Shown here: positions 1 to 13,291 of the stretch, piece by piece
How the letters are laid out: every line of letters starts with the position of its first letter
How positions within the stretch are numbered: position 1 is the first letter of the stretch
Origin: Mangifera indica
Taxonomy: Eukaryota > Streptophyta > Magnoliopsida > Sapindales > Anacardiaceae
DNA: 64,000 bases
Reading direction: 5' to 3'
Assembly (NCBI RefSeq): GCF_011075055.1
Contig: NC_058138.1
Span: 20,930,928 to 20,994,927, forward strand
Program-made: the position numbers and the translations under genes
Notes under the pieces: generated by a model
The model's database searches: none
What the model saw: the letters and a program-made list of their open reading frames with translations, nothing else
What the model was told of the DNA's origin: nothing

Positions 1-237
1 TCCAACATTTATGCTGCTAACAAGAACTGGAGCTATTCTGACAAGATTAGAGAGATCATGGAAAGCAGGGGAGTGAAGAAAACTGCAGGTTGCAGTAGTG
101 TTGTTGTTGATGGACATACTCATGACTTTGTGGCTACAGATAAGCGGCATCCAAGATGGTTAGACATGCAGTCCATTTTGAGTACATTGAATAGTGAAAT
201 GAAGTTGAACGCAGATTTTTTACTGAAGAAAAGTTGA
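1..237 (+). CDS. PPR protein, E-class, C-terminal end (partial)
   Basis: Frame 1 is open from the window edge to TGA at 235-237 and gives 78 residues; the rest of the gene lies upstream. The tail has the pattern that follows the last PPR motif in PLS-class proteins of the E type: GVKKTAGCSSVVVDG, then HDFVATDKRHP and a short helix. Such proteins bind organellar RNA and commonly take part in C-to-U editing in mitochondria or plastids. No DYW deaminase domain follows, because the stop comes soon after the E/E+ region. Its neighbour is MED14, tail to tail, the arrangement of the PPR gene next to MED14 in Arabidopsis (At3g04750/At3g04740, from memory). The target RNA cannot be inferred from this fragment. 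Confidence 0.85.
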   Translation, partial: SNIYAANKNWSYSDKIREIMESRGVKKTAGCSSVVVDGHTHDFVATDKRHPRWLDMQSILSTLNSEMKLNADFLLKKS

Positions 238-1019
238 TCTGGGCCAATCCTATGACCCTTAACACCATAAAATTTTGACTGTTTGATTTCTTATAGAATA
301 CCAAGCTCTCTGTAGAATTGAATTGTATTCAGAGCTGGCTTAGCCTTTGCGAATGCTGGAGAACTTTGACAGCCAAATTTGGTGAGAAATCATTTTTCAA
401 GAAGAATTGTATCACAGAGGTGTATCAATTGAATAATAACCAAGAGAGAAAACCTTTGGATTTTTGTAAACTTGTATGCTGGATAGATATATATATGGCA
501 GACAAGCATTGTACTAAAACCCACAGTAAAAACTTACTACCAAAACAAATGAACCTGCAAAAGCCAGGACTACAAAGTTGTAATTACAAAAGTAAACCTA
601 GGATAGCTTCTAAAGACAATCGTGGGCATCTTGCAAATGTCCATTTTGTGGTATACAACACTTCCAGAAACATAAAAATTTTATACAAAGTCTGCCTCCA
701 TTCAGAGAAATCTGTACAAGGAAAGCCACGGCAGAAAAATCCTTTTATCTTCAAAATCTCATGCAATACACCTACTTATTAGAAAATTAGATCAGTAAAG
801 ATACAATGAAGTAAAAAGGATCCAAATCACCTGTCAACCTTTTCGTGAGGACATTGCAAGTTTATTGTCCCAACTTTATCTGAAAGAGGTCATATTCCAC
901 CAGGGCACTGAAGGTTCCTTCTGCAACAAAATTTTTGAATTTATAATCTCTGATAAATCTGCACATAAAACATGATTCCCGTAGTCAAAACTGCATGCAG
1001 CATGCAGGGAACCAGTTCA
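238..1019. other. Convergent intergenic spacer (PPR / MED14 3' ends)
   Basis: About 780 bases between two genes that end towards each other. It should hold both 3' UTRs. An open frame at 318-782 has no recognisable domain and low-complexity composition; I treat it as chance. Confidence 0.6.
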
Positions 1020-4000
1020 TCATGTTGCCACAGAGCTTGCAGCAGCCACAGCAACCTCCCTTAAACCTTGAAGGCACACATGCAATGTCCTTTGTACACT
1101 GTCTGCAACTACTCTTAGCCTGCCTTGGGTAAGGTCTACAGATGAAGCTCCACTAACTTCCACGGTTCGAGCCACCCTCTGTTTACATTTCTCCCATTCA
1201 TCAACCCGCAACCAGCAAGCTCGTCCTCCATGGCTTCCTTCCATACCAAGAAAGGAAACAGTAGGATTTTCGCCAAATGAATATCTCAGCCTCACAGAGA
1301 CACAGTAGGGCAACCAAGCAGCACCACCAGCAGCATTTATATGAGGTATGTGAGCAGGATCGAGAACAACAGTCAGTGCAAAATCAACAGAGTTATGTGG
1401 CCTATCATAGTGAATATTGCTTTTGGAAGCAGATGAATTGTCAGAATTGCCATCCACAGTGATCCCACTATGACTTTCAAGGCATAGTTCGATACGGGGT
1501 TTTTGTGAGGGAGCGATTTCACCACCTTGTGCCTGTGCTAATCCTTTTTTCCACGCTATTAATTTTAAGAATTCTCTAAGAACTGATATAGGCAAGGTGA
1601 GAAGAGTAATGAATGATGCTACACGAGAAGCATCATAGGGCTCTGATGCAACACGACGACTGAAGTAATCACATATCTCTCCTATTTCGGACTGAGTTAG
1701 TTCCTCTTGAGCAGTGTTGGCATTTTGCTGCTGCTGCTGTTGTTGCTGCTGATGGAAACGCTTTACACTAAGGACTTGGAGAAGAAGTTGAACTCTGTGG
1801 ACACTAACAGCGAATACATAGCCCCTGTACAAGACACCATTAGACCAAGTTGAAAAAATAAGTATCTTCACCAGAAAAAGAAAAACATAATCAGGGTGGA
1901 AGAGTTAATTCTAGAATGCAGATATTGTTCGTGGTAGCGAGCTCTGAGCATCACCAGAATGCCCTTCATGTCATAAGATTAGCAAATTCAACTCCATCTT
2001 AACGTAAACCAAAACATTCTAAACAACTTAATATAATTTAGAGCTAGATCTAACACGAATCGACACGAATCGACAGCATGGGTTTTGGCAAGAGAAGTTC
2101 CAAGAGTTGAAATCAAATTGAACCAAAATGTGTTGATAATGGCGATTAAAAATTTGATTATAACTTTCAAATGTATTGCAGTATAAAAGACAGTATTTCG
2201 GAGAGGGCTGAAGTGCCTTTATAATGGTGGATGAGTTAAATTGGGTATTTATAAATTGGGGGGTGGAATGACAAATCTTAATAATTACAAGTTCTGAAGA
2301 GCCAAAAAGATCCAAATTCTTTTCTTTTTTCACCACCTATAGTAGATGTCTTTCTGAAGAACCAAAAAAACCCAAAGTGCTTTTTTGGGGATTTACTTCC
2401 TAACCATCTGTAAAAGTGACTTCTCCATGTTTCTGCAGTGTCCCTCAAACATTCAAGCACAAACCTCAATAGCCTAGTTCTAATTTACCATGTTTCATTC
2501 ACCTAGACTTCATAACAATACATCTGTCTTGATTATGCTCAAAAATCAAATGTCATTTATATGGTGACAAACTACCTCATGCCAAAACTTAATATTTACA
2601 GCTGCTTCTGAACAAAAATTTAAGAAGAATTTCACAGGTGTTGGTTTTATGATTTAATCATCACTCAACAGAGGAAATTGCTTGAACAGTTCTGCAGTAC
2701 ACTTTCACTGTCACTTGATTATTTCCATCATTAATAAGAAACCATCATACAATTCAACAAACTTTGGTTGGTTGCAACTGTATTCAGCCTAAACTGCTCC
2801 AGGCAGCCGCTCACACTGGAAGGCCCTCAGCTTGTGGGCAACCAAAGCAGACATGAACAGACTCAAATGAGAGTACAAGGTTAACCACTCCTAATTTTCT
2901 TTTCCATTTCTTGCACATAGAGCATTCAGAAGTTTTTATCATGCACACTTGAGGTTTGAATGCACTGGTGTTAATCAAAACATAATTTGTATGACACAAT
3001 TGGCATTCGAGATCATGCACCTGGCTTGTCTGATAACATTAAGAAATGAACAAGAACTCAATTTAGTTTATAGGAAAGAAGTGATTTCAAAACTGACTTA
3101 CCCCACAAAGAAACGTAATGCAGGCTGTTCCTGGTCCAAATTCAAAAGTGCACCTTCATTGTCCTTCAAAATGGATCCCAGGATATCTTTCAAAAGATCA
3201 GGCAACTGTGCAAATAGCCAAAGCACTCCAAGGTATTTAAGAATGCCTCTTAACACCTTCTTAAGAGCAACAAGAGGAACCCATCCACCTCCATAACCTC
3301 CATCATCACCAAGACCTATAATAGCTGTATTCAGTTCTCCTCTAACATGGGCAGGGACACTAGCACCAGGAGATCTACGTATAGGCAAACCAGAACTTAC
3401 AACAGCCAAATTTGATGATCCTGGAATAGGATTACCAACACGGTTCAAACCAGCCACGTGCTTTACTGTCATGGGCATTGCAGAACCAGGAATGTTAACT
3501 CTATTTACATTTGCACTTGACAGCTGTGAGCCCGAACCTGGGGTGGAATTCGGCATTCCAACTGTCTGTTGACCACCAGTAAAATTTGAATCTAATCCAT
3601 TCAGCTCCTGGGCAACATGCTCCATGATGAAAGGCCTAAATTGTGGACATGGTAATGACCCTCCAACTGAGGGCCCTCCCTTGGGCGGTGTTGCAGGCTG
3701 CAACCAGACCTGATCTCCGGCAAAGCATCGCATGTCAACAGCAAAATGTTTGCGATATATTATTCGTATCCAATATGGGCCCCGTAATACAACAGAAACA
3801 TCGATTGGCAACAGTGAGCTTGGAACAATGCCAGGACCACCTCGCCCTGCAGCAGCTAACATTGCAGCACTATGAAGATTATGGTTCCCTAGAGAGCCTG
3901 TAACACTAGCTCCAACCAGGTTTCCTGTGGGGGCAGAAGCAGCCTGACTAACATTTGTTGAACTGGTTGGAAGAAGTCCTTGTGATGATATATAACCCGT

Positions 4001-7000
4001 CTGTTTTGGGATGGTAGAAACAGCTGCAGCTACTCCAGGGGCCCCAGGAATGGCACCAGCACGTGCAGGACGAGTTGCAGCAGCAAGGGCATGCAAAGGT
4101 CCTGCAGTGAGGCGAATGCAGTCCAGAAGCGATGCAACTTCAGCTCCATTTATGAAATCTTCTAAAAACTGAAGAAAATAAGCGAAGCCTGAATTTAATA
4201 ATGTCTCCATGGCAAGAGAACACACAATAAAAAGTCTTTTATCTTGTTTCCTGTTTATGAATTCTGTTTGTAGCTAAGATAACATAATCTTTAAAAAAGG
4301 GAAGAGGTTACAAAAGTGAATCAGGGGTCAACAGGGTCATTAGAAACCACCTCTCTATGAGCACAAAAAAACAACTATAAACATCAAACACATCTACAGT
4401 AAAACTAACAAGGAAAAAGGCATGATAGTTTCCATCACATTAAAAAAAGAGCTTCATGTAATTCTACTGTTTGAAATAGTTTTTTAACGTTTAATTTAAA
4501 AAATGATGATTTACCTTGTCTAAATCATCTAAAAGATTGTTTTTTAAGAAAAAGAGAGAGAGGAGAACAATTTAAAAAAAAAATGGAGCTTATTCAAGAT
4601 AACTTTTGTTGTAAATTTTAATTGAAGGGCAAAATCCAAAAATGCTAATAATAAAGAAAAAGAAAAGAATGACATAAGGAATAAGAAAACAAACCTTGGT
4701 ATGAGGCCAAAGTTGGTCAGGAGTAACATGCATGGTGCAACCTTCTTTACCTGATTCCCACTCAACAACGAAGCGAGCTAGGACCCCTGAACCAAAGCTA
4801 AACCACAAACTCATTAGTCCAACAGCCTCAATTCTAAATGCCCTCCTCATTTGTTCCGATAACCTATCAGCTGCCTCAACAGCAGCTTTGCCTGCTACTG
4901 TTGCTTTAGCATCAAAGTTCGAGTTGCTCTCTTCTGGTTTCTCATCTGCTTTTACTCCTAGCAGTTTCCTCATCCCAATGGCAAACATCCGAGCATCCGC
5001 AAGCCTTCGAATATCTGCAACTAACTTCTTGATACTATCAGCCTCAACAGACTGATAACTTAGAACAACACCTTCTGGATCATAACGAATGTGAGAATCT
5101 ACATCAGACGTATTGGCAATTCGAACACCAGAGCCCCATGGGGTACTATTGCTTCCCTTCTGAAGTTCCCACAAATCCCTGAAGTGCTGATCATTTATTT
5201 TGACATCCCAATACATGCTTCCAGGCCTGCCAAGTCGCAAGCATATGTGTCGCCATGTATCACCTCGGGCAAATGGAAGCCGGAACCATATATTAGAGGA
5301 TGCATTTCTTAGACCCACTTCTTCAACATAAGGAATTTCCAATGCCACCATCTGGCTCGTTAGTCTGGCATGCTTAATACATAGCGAACAATGCCTAACC
5401 ACATGGAGAAGAGTAGAAACATAAATACTTGAAGTTGCATTTCCTTTATTTGCTTCAGCAACAAGATTCCCATAACTGTATCCTTCCACCTTAGAAACCA
5501 TTTCAGTCGATAAAAGTGTCTCAGATGAAGGCTGCTGAGAATTAGCTGATTCTGATATTTTCCTTTTCTTATTGTTAAATCCTGTAGAGACTTCTATGCC
5601 TTGGAGTGATGGAATCAAACCCATCATATCAGAAACAGTATGCTTTCGTGGATTTTTATCAAGTTTTGAGGCAACATCATGGGAAGAGCTCTGGGAAATT
5701 GCAATATCTGCTGCCTGGGCTGAAAAGGGAACAGATTGCCAGTCAAATTTAGTTAAAGCAAAAAGAGAGAGGAAAAAAGTACACATCCTATAGTACAGAT
5801 AAGAAAGTATCTTACATATGGGAGTTGAAACTAAGGAGCTCGAGCCAGCAACTCTGACAGATCCGGTGAGGGGCCCAGTAGGTGAGCTTCGGGGTCCATT
5901 TGATTTCACAATTGGTGCAGAGACACGCATAGAAGCTGACCTTGGAGGAGATAGAAGTCGAGATGACCTATTCCCAGATACTAAATCTTCCTCCACACTG
6001 CCCACCTCAAGCGAATGTGGAGATCTTAGAGAAGCCAAATCCTGATCAGATTTTGATGCTGAAAGTTTCTTTACAGCTGCACTTCTTCCTAAACCAGAGG
6101 ATAGTGAACCGAAAGAACTAGATTGTACAGGGCCCTTCACATTGCTTGACGAATATAAAGAACCATTATAATTGGCAGCCCCAATTGGAACTTTTACAGC
6201 ATTATTAAGATGTGAAATCTGCATACCTGCCTCCCACTTTGGAGAGGGAGTTCCAGGCTTTACACCATGAATATTCATAGGCAAAGAACCAAAATGAGAA
6301 GCAGAAGATGTAGCAAATGATGAAGAGAGACTCTGAACAGGGTAAGAAGGCGCAGATGGCCCTTTCTCATATTCAAAAACTTCATCAACAACAGATGAAA
6401 AACTTGATGGAGGACATCCGGCAATCTGAATAGAACTGTCAAGATTGAATTCAGAAAGAAGACCATGTTCAGAGGTCTGATTGGGACCCTCTGCACCAGG
6501 CAGAAACGAAAGTAATTTTGTCCTGTCAAGTATGCTCAAATTGAGTTCATCTTCAAGCATCTGCATCTGACTGATGTCAATTTTCTTGATGCGCATCACA
6601 TGACTTAAGTCATTAAAAGAATGACCTTTCACCGATTGATCTGGTTGAGTCTCCAGCAATTTAAACATAGGTTTGAAATCCTTATCTAGTTCCATGAGCA
6701 GAAAATAAGAACTCCCACAGTCAGGAAACCCCATCAGCAATATGGTTGAACTATTTGAAAGGTTCTTTGGCACTTTCACTGCTGTAAAACCATTTTGATA
6801 AACCTACAAGAATAAACATTATGGAGCCTTATAAATACTAGCCAAATCTGCATAAATAAACATAAAGAGAAAATTCAACATGCTGCTCTTCATAATTTTT
6901 CTTCTTCATTTGAAAAAAGGAAACAAGGGGGAAAGGAAAAATGAAACAGAAGATTTACCTCAAGGCCTAAAAACCTGCCAATAGCAGCAAACAAATGCAA

Positions 7001-10000
7001 AATACTTTTGCTTCTCAAGCTCATAAAAATTTCAGCCGCAGACATACTCCCCTGATTTAATGCTTCTTCACAATCTGATAGTGCTGAAGGTGCTAGAATA
7101 TCATGGGATGATTGGAGAAGAAACCGGCCATTCCTGCAAGTCAAACAAGAAACTTAGGAATCCACAGAAGATTGATTTCTCAAAGATACTGCCAAGTAAA
7201 TTATGGACTTCAGGTTTCTCACTCCTTTAAATTGAACAAACTTCTCCTAGAATGGATACTATATCTAATTGACTCAAAAGGATGAGCCAGATATTAACTT
7301 CAAAAAATAATATAAAATTTTAGCAACATATTTAATAAGCCGGATATTAACTTCTTCTCCATTTTTAATCCCATTGAAGCAAGTGCCTTACACCACTTTG
7401 CTCACCCTGTCCTTTTAAATCCATTTTTTGCCAAAAATCAATTAAATTCTCTAAAAACATTCTCACAACAGTCTTTGCTATGCCAGCTAGAATTATTTCA
7501 ATCAATTCATCTCCATGTTTTCAATCAGAAAATAACAGGTCTTATTCAGCCAATAACTCGTCAAAAACTGGTCAGTCTGACAACAGCTAAATCTGTAAAT
7601 CAGAAGCTCATAAGCCAATCATCTATGAACCTCTTCCAAAAGAATGAACAACCAGCTAAACTGGTGCTCAAGTATTAAAACACAAACTGAAGCTCATCAA
7701 GCCTTGCCCAATAATAGTATCTAATTAACATCAATAAGATAGCATTTGAGGAAAAGAAAGAGAGAAGGAAAAGAGTTAGGGAGGCCTTCTATGAGAAATA
7801 TTGACCAAAGCATGCCCTTCCTTTTTTAAGGACATCACTATTTACTAGTTATTAATTGGGAGAATCATTGTGTAGGAATTAGCTTTCATGTACAAGCATT
7901 TCAGTTCAACTAAAATGATGATGCAAAACACTACAAAAGAACAAATAGAGGAAATGTGTAAAGCAGACAAAGATAACAATTGTAAATTAAATCAGTTTCA
8001 ATAAAAAGCAACATATGAAACCTTATATTAATTCCAAGTGTAAAGAATGCTGAGCCATAGGCACGAACACATAATACTTCCAGTCCCTCATATTCCCTAG
8101 AGTCTGACTTGTTATCTTTCTGCAAAGAGAAATTAAGTGTAGGAAAACATAGATTATTGCGGAGTATTCAAATTACAATCTCCATCAAGCAAACTAAGGA
8201 TTCAACAAGCACCAGAAAGCTCAAACATAAGTCACCAACCTTTCTATTGTCAATATCAGGTTCATCCATGTAAGATTGAAGAACAACATCACCTGCAGCT
8301 CGACAGATCTGAATATTCTTACCCAATTCCTTCTGAATTTCAAGCAAACGAGTATATCTATTACAAGAAATAGCTCTCAACAGTAAATTTTCCACATCTA
8401 TGCAACTTTGTTCAAGTGCAAATTCTGCCTCCTTTCCGGTTAATGGATCTATAACAAATGTACTATGGAGGCATTTTATTTGCAGATCTGGTCCAGGTTC
8501 GATTTTTATGAATGGACATGATCCTGAGTCAGAAGAACTTGAGTTTTTATCCAATTCTAGCCAATATACTAATTTTAACCCCGGAGTTCGTAGACTGCCA
8601 GAATCAACTTCACCATCTTGGTTCGGTTGTGCAGAACTTCCACTCACTCCATCAGATATGCGGTCAAACCGAATTGCATCCTTCCATCTCCCCAGTCGAA
8701 GTGCTTGCACTTGCCTTATGACAGTGTCCATAACAAGTGCAACACAAAGCTCATGGAGAACTGAGTACAATGTCATGAATGGATTTTCCGATGCAGACAT
8801 TCTGCGCTCTAAATCATCTCCCAGAGCATGCCGTCGTGATTCTTCCAACTTCACACATCCACTTCTCTCACCAACAAGCAGCTCCAAATGCAGTATCCTC
8901 CACATTGAAAGGTGTCCTCGATAACCAAGAGTAACTAGTACTTTAAATTCTCCATCTACACGAAGTAGTGCCGTACCTTTGGAAACTTTCACCTCAGAAA
9001 TTTCCTTTGGCAGTGTAACTTCAAGCAATTTAGCCCGTACAAGCATGTCCAGCTTTTTCAAAGCCGGCTTCTGCTGCTCTTCAGTTAATATGCTTTGCAT
9101 ACCCACATCTTCTATACATTTTGGTAACCGCTGATAAGATCCTGACAGGAAAACTTCAATAGCTGACGGAACATCATAGATAGGAGCACGAGCTTGCTGT
9201 AGCCCCTCATGCATGAAAAACAGCATGTCTGCAGTTTGGATGAAATTTGAATCATGACTTGATAGAGTATCTGCAAGTTGCTGACAATACTTTATAAGTG
9301 GAACCTGCAGTTCAAAGCATAAGGGTAAATATGTAGAAGCTCAGAACTTATAAAATGTTTAACAAAAAATAAAGCCGCCATTTTAATAAATAAGGTGCAA
9401 ATTTGACCAGGGGAAAACTTGCAAGAAGAAGAATATAAGATTCTAGTTTCAAACTTTTTTCTTTTCTTCCCTATATAACAGCCAAAAGCAAGTAGATGTT
9501 ATCAACTCAATAGACAAATCAGGAAACCTCAATTAACAATTACACTGTAAAAAGAATAATATCATCCATGACAAAATGAATAGAATAACTAAAATTAACC
9601 ACTGGATTTCATCAGCCAAAAAGAATAATAATAAAAAAGAACCAACCAATTCCACTAACCAAATCCATTCTCTTGATACCCCTGAGCCAAAAAAAAATAA
9701 AAATGAACCAAGCCACTTCTGAAAACCAAATCCAAACATATTGCAACATTCATTACTTTTGACATCCAATTAAAGAATGGAATTAAAAAAAAAAAAGACT
9801 AAGTGATAACACACTTAAGTAAACACCTAAATCACGTTCTTTTCAAAAAGGTTCAGTTCACAACCTAAATATCTAAACTTTTTCAGTAAAGACATTACCA
9901 AGGACAGGCCTATTGCCCCAGTCCAAAAGCATTGAAAAATACTAGCGGTTGCTAATTGACCTCTTGAAATCAACCCTCATAGAGTTTACCATTTAGTAAC

Positions 10001-10722
10001 AAATGAAAAAAATAATAATTAGGAAAAAACTACTGACACAAAATTCACGATCTTTTGATGCAGAATATCCTACATTCATATTTTCCCATAACTTAACAGC
10101 GAATCAGTCTAATGTCTACTCTTCACAATTCCAAAATTCAACCATCGAATCAAAATAACACCCCTTTTCTTAGCTCGCCAGAAAATTTTCAGAATACACC
10201 ATTTGAAAGAAAAAACTTAAAAAAATATTTTCTCCAATAACCCAATATTTTTCCTATCCTAGAACAAGTGGCACCACAAAAAGAAATTACAATTTCAATT
10301 TGTTCACATTATTGCATTCTAAAGAGTAACTAAATTGACCAAGTTGAAAATTTTTCAACAGCAAGAAGCTTAAGTTTACAAAATCCTTTACTTATTGGAC
10401 GCTGAATCTCGATGCAATCAAAACAACTTGAATCCCCAAACTTCTTAAGCCCACGAAAACAAGCATGACAAAATCTAAGAGAACCAGTTAACACAGTGAC
10501 TAACTAACCAACCTGTTGGCACCACTTGGCAAGAACATTGAGTCGCAGCATGCGTTGCTGAGTTCTCACAATATACTTCAACAAGTTAATCTTCTTGTCG
10601 GTATCAGACTCTTCGCCACTCTTCGATTTGTCAACAAGCTCTTTGAGTAGAGCAAAAGACTCGTCGGCGGCTCGACTCACAAGAGCCGAAAACGGCACCG
10701 TCTTCTGCCCTAATTCCCCCAT
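1020..10722 (-). CDS. MED14: Mediator complex subunit 14 (MED14 / STRUWWELPETER)
   Basis: Backbone subunit that joins the head, middle and tail modules of Mediator in the nucleus. Exons on the minus strand: 10722-10513, 9304-8240, 8119-8022, 7133-6959, 6803-5816, 5719-4695, 4168-3102 and 1824-1020. All junctions are GT-AG, and the spliced length of 5433 nt (1810 aa) keeps frame throughout. The N-terminus MGELGQKTVPFSALVSRAAD and the segments SMWRILHLELLVGERSG and FRLPFARGDTWRHICLRLG match plant MED14 strongly; Arabidopsis SWP is about 1700 aa. The region encoded by exon 5 is Ser-rich and probably disordered. Residues about 1568-1576 are a run of nine Gln. The start is the first ATG before the conserved block. 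The largest introns are intron 1 (1208 bp) and intron 7 (1277 bp); I found no gene inside them. Confidence 0.96.
1725..1751 (-). repeat. CAG/CAA repeat encoding nine Gln in MED14
   Basis: Nine glutamine codons in the last MED14 exon (read on the minus strand: two CAG, two CAA, four CAG, one CAA). It lies just after the FAVSVHRVQLLLQVLSV segment. Mixed CAG/CAA coding limits slippage, but length polymorphism between accessions is likely. Confidence 0.9.
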
Positions 10723-12239
10723 TATTGGAGCCGGAAAATTAGGGCTTTTACTTAACGGTGGGTTTTCAAGATCTGATAGCAGAAGAAATTAGAAATTACA
10801 TGAAAAATTGCTTATATTAGGGTTTGATTCGTTTAATTTTGGCGTTCTTGTCGAAAAAATGGAACTTTGCTTTTGTGTTATTCGAGTTTGACGAAGAAGC
10901 TATGGTATTCTCTCTCTCGACCGTCGCTCGCTCAGGAAAGGATGGAAAGAAAGATAGAGGAGGCCCACCTTTTAAAGAGGAGAAAGTTTTTGATGGGTCC
11001 CATTTCAAAATAAATTTAGATTCGGTGAAAATTGATAATACTAAATAAATTTGTGATAAAAATGGTAAAATAAATCCCTTTGCAGATAATTTTTAAAGCT
11101 AATAAAATTATGTTTATTTATCTTATAAACATAAATTTATTATTATATAATTAAATTATTTTAAATTAAAAAATATTATTTAATTATATAAAAGATTTAT
11201 TTTTTATATATTTAAAATAAATATATAATACTATTCTTTTAAACCAGGTAAAATGATAATTCATTAAAATAGGATTCTCCATTCAAAATTGAGTTAAGTA
11301 TAAATTATTGAGCATAATTTTGCCACCGAATTTGTGTTTTTATTATTTATTTTAAATAAAATATTAACATATTTTTGTAATTTTAAATATTATATTTACG
11401 TTATCAAGATTTTTTTATTTTAATTATATAAATAATTGATAAATATAAAAATTATTATTTAAAATAATTTTAAAAAATATAAAAGTATAATTTATTTTTT
11501 TAAACCAAATTTGAGTTATTATTTTTTCCTTCAATTGAAACTAAAATATTATTAGTTTGATAAGCTTAAATTTAAACTCAAATTTTAAGATAATTAAATT
11601 AAATTTGAGCTTAATTCTAATCAATTAAACTAATTTTTTTATAAAGATTTTAAATATTTTCATAGAATTTGGTTTGGTAGAAAAATTATGTTAAATATTA
11701 TAAAAATTAATTTCTTTTAATTTTTTTAAATAACAATACTTAATAAATAAAATTTTAATATTTTTATTTTGGGAAGAGGGAACAATATGACAGATCTAAT
11801 AAACCCTAAAACTCCCCTAAATATTGTATATTTAAATAAACTATATTAAATTTATACTTATTTATTACATTAAGCCTGAAACTGGCATTCAACTTTTTAA
11901 TTACTCAATTATATTAAACATTTAAGCCATAATTAATATTAATGTTATTCAAAAATTCATAACAATAATTTCTCATTCGTATGTGGAAATACTGGTGAAA
12001 AGTACATTTTGTACACTTTCCATTACAAGAAAACAAGCCAATGGATTTTCTTCTGTGAAACTGGAAAAAACAGGGAGTTCTTTTTTCCCCCTTGAAACTG
12101 TTCCTTCTTCTGCAAGCCAAGAAGAAAATCCAAAAAAGATAGGACTCAGCTGAAAAGACAATGGATTTTCTTCTGTAGTTTCAACTCATCTATCACATTC
12201 ACATGTCAGTGGCTGTAGATCATGGGATTTTACTTTCAA
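10723..12239. other. MED14 upstream region and AUX/IAA 3' flank
   Basis: About 1.5 kb. The part next to MED14 (10723-11000) is moderately GC-rich and probably holds its 5' UTR and promoter. 11040-11900 is very AT-rich with no coding signal. A 17-base direct repeat (caatggattttcttctg) occurs near 12040 and 12160, within the probable 3' UTR of the AUX/IAA gene. Confidence 0.6.
10818..10825 (-). promoter_or_regulatory. telo-box (AAACCCTA) upstream of MED14
   Basis: AAACCCTA on the minus strand, about 100 bases upstream of the MED14 ATG. Telo-boxes are common near the start of plant genes expressed in dividing cells. The match is exact; a function here is inferred. Confidence 0.45.
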
Positions 12240-12967
12240 TTAACCAGCACAACCACCCAACCCGCTTGCTTCAGATCCTTTCATGATCCTCAGCCTCTTG
12301 CACGAAGTGATGAACATCTCCCATGGCACATCTCCGACCAACATCCAGTCGCCGTCTTTGTCTTCGTAAGTGGGTAAATGTTCGGAGCCATTGTAGCCTT
12401 CTCTCTCGGAATACTCTCCGGCTCTGAACTTGAACATCTCTTCCAGGACCTTGAGCAGCTCCGAGTAGCCCTTATAGATGTTTAAATCAATCTTTCTGAG
12501 ATAAGGAGCTCCATCCATGCTCACTTTCACATAAATTCCTGCACCTTCAGACTCCACTTGCTTTACTTGGAAGCAATTTTTCCTGTAAGATCTAACTGGT
12601 GGCCACCCCACTACCTGTGCCCTGTAACCACAAAAAAAAAAAAAAATCCATTTCCATTAGCTCATATAAACAAGGGATATCAAAATTCTTTTAGTAAAAA
12701 TAAGTGCTACTATAAAACTAAAGTAACTCCACCCAAAAATGCTCTAAGATTTGCTTACTTGGTGGATTTTTTGGCATCTGATAAATGAGAACTGCCGTTA
12801 CATTTAGGTCCAGGATGATCTTCATTGATATCGGGCAGTGCTCTTTTGCTGGTTCTAGCAGTGGGTGGCGATGGCGTCTGTTTCTCGGATTCTCGGGCGG
12901 TGCCCGGGAGGCCTAACCGAAGCTCTGTAGCATCCAGGTTGAGATCTCTAGTCTCCATAAATGCCAT
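12240..12967 (-). CDS. AUX/IAA auxin-response repressor, IAA1-4 clade
   Basis: Nuclear repressor that binds ARF transcription factors and is degraded through SCF-TIR1/AFB when auxin is present. Exons 12967-12759 and 12621-12240 give 196 aa with a GT-AG intron. Domain I: the EAR motif LRLGL at residues 16-20 recruits TOPLESS co-repressors. Domain II: the degron QVVGWPPVR at residues 72-80 is intact, so the protein should be auxin-labile. PB1 domain: [16 protein letters not shown] with its basic face, and the acidic patch [17 protein letters not shown]. The short length, the N-terminus [19 protein letters not shown] and the single intron fit the IAA1-4 group (about 170-200 aa). Which member is orthologous cannot be settled here. 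It is divergently paired with the AUX/IAA gene starting at 17544. Confidence 0.93.
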
Positions 12968-13285
12968 AACTTTCTTCTTCTCTATGCAACCAGTTATTGG
13001 AATCGGAAAATATTACCGTTGATTGGATGATGAATAGATTAAGATTTAAGAGTTGTGAGAAAACGGGTGGTGGGCGAAAGCAAAATCAAAGGTATTTTGT
13101 TTTTTATAGAAGGAATCAGGCGGTGAGTGAAGGCGGGGAGTAATGCAAATGAAGAGAGCCCCACACCCACTACTCCTAAGAGCGCGTGAACAACACAGAT
13201 TCATCTACAATGTAAGAGCATGTTTCTTCTACCTAATTATGTAGTAGAAATACCTAACTGAATACATTTTTTCTAAGATTATTTT

Positions 13286-13291
13286 TGTCTC
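13286..13291 (+). promoter_or_regulatory. AuxRE TGTCTC (candidate)
   Basis: Exact TGTCTC about 320 bases upstream of the IAA1-4-type ATG. This is the classic ARF binding core. A six-base match is expected by chance every few kb, so only its position next to an AUX/IAA gene supports it. Confidence 0.4.

Noticed and set aside
318..782. 154-codon open frame downstream of the PPR gene
   Set aside because: No domain, no homologue I recognise, and it lies in the 3' flanks of two converging genes.
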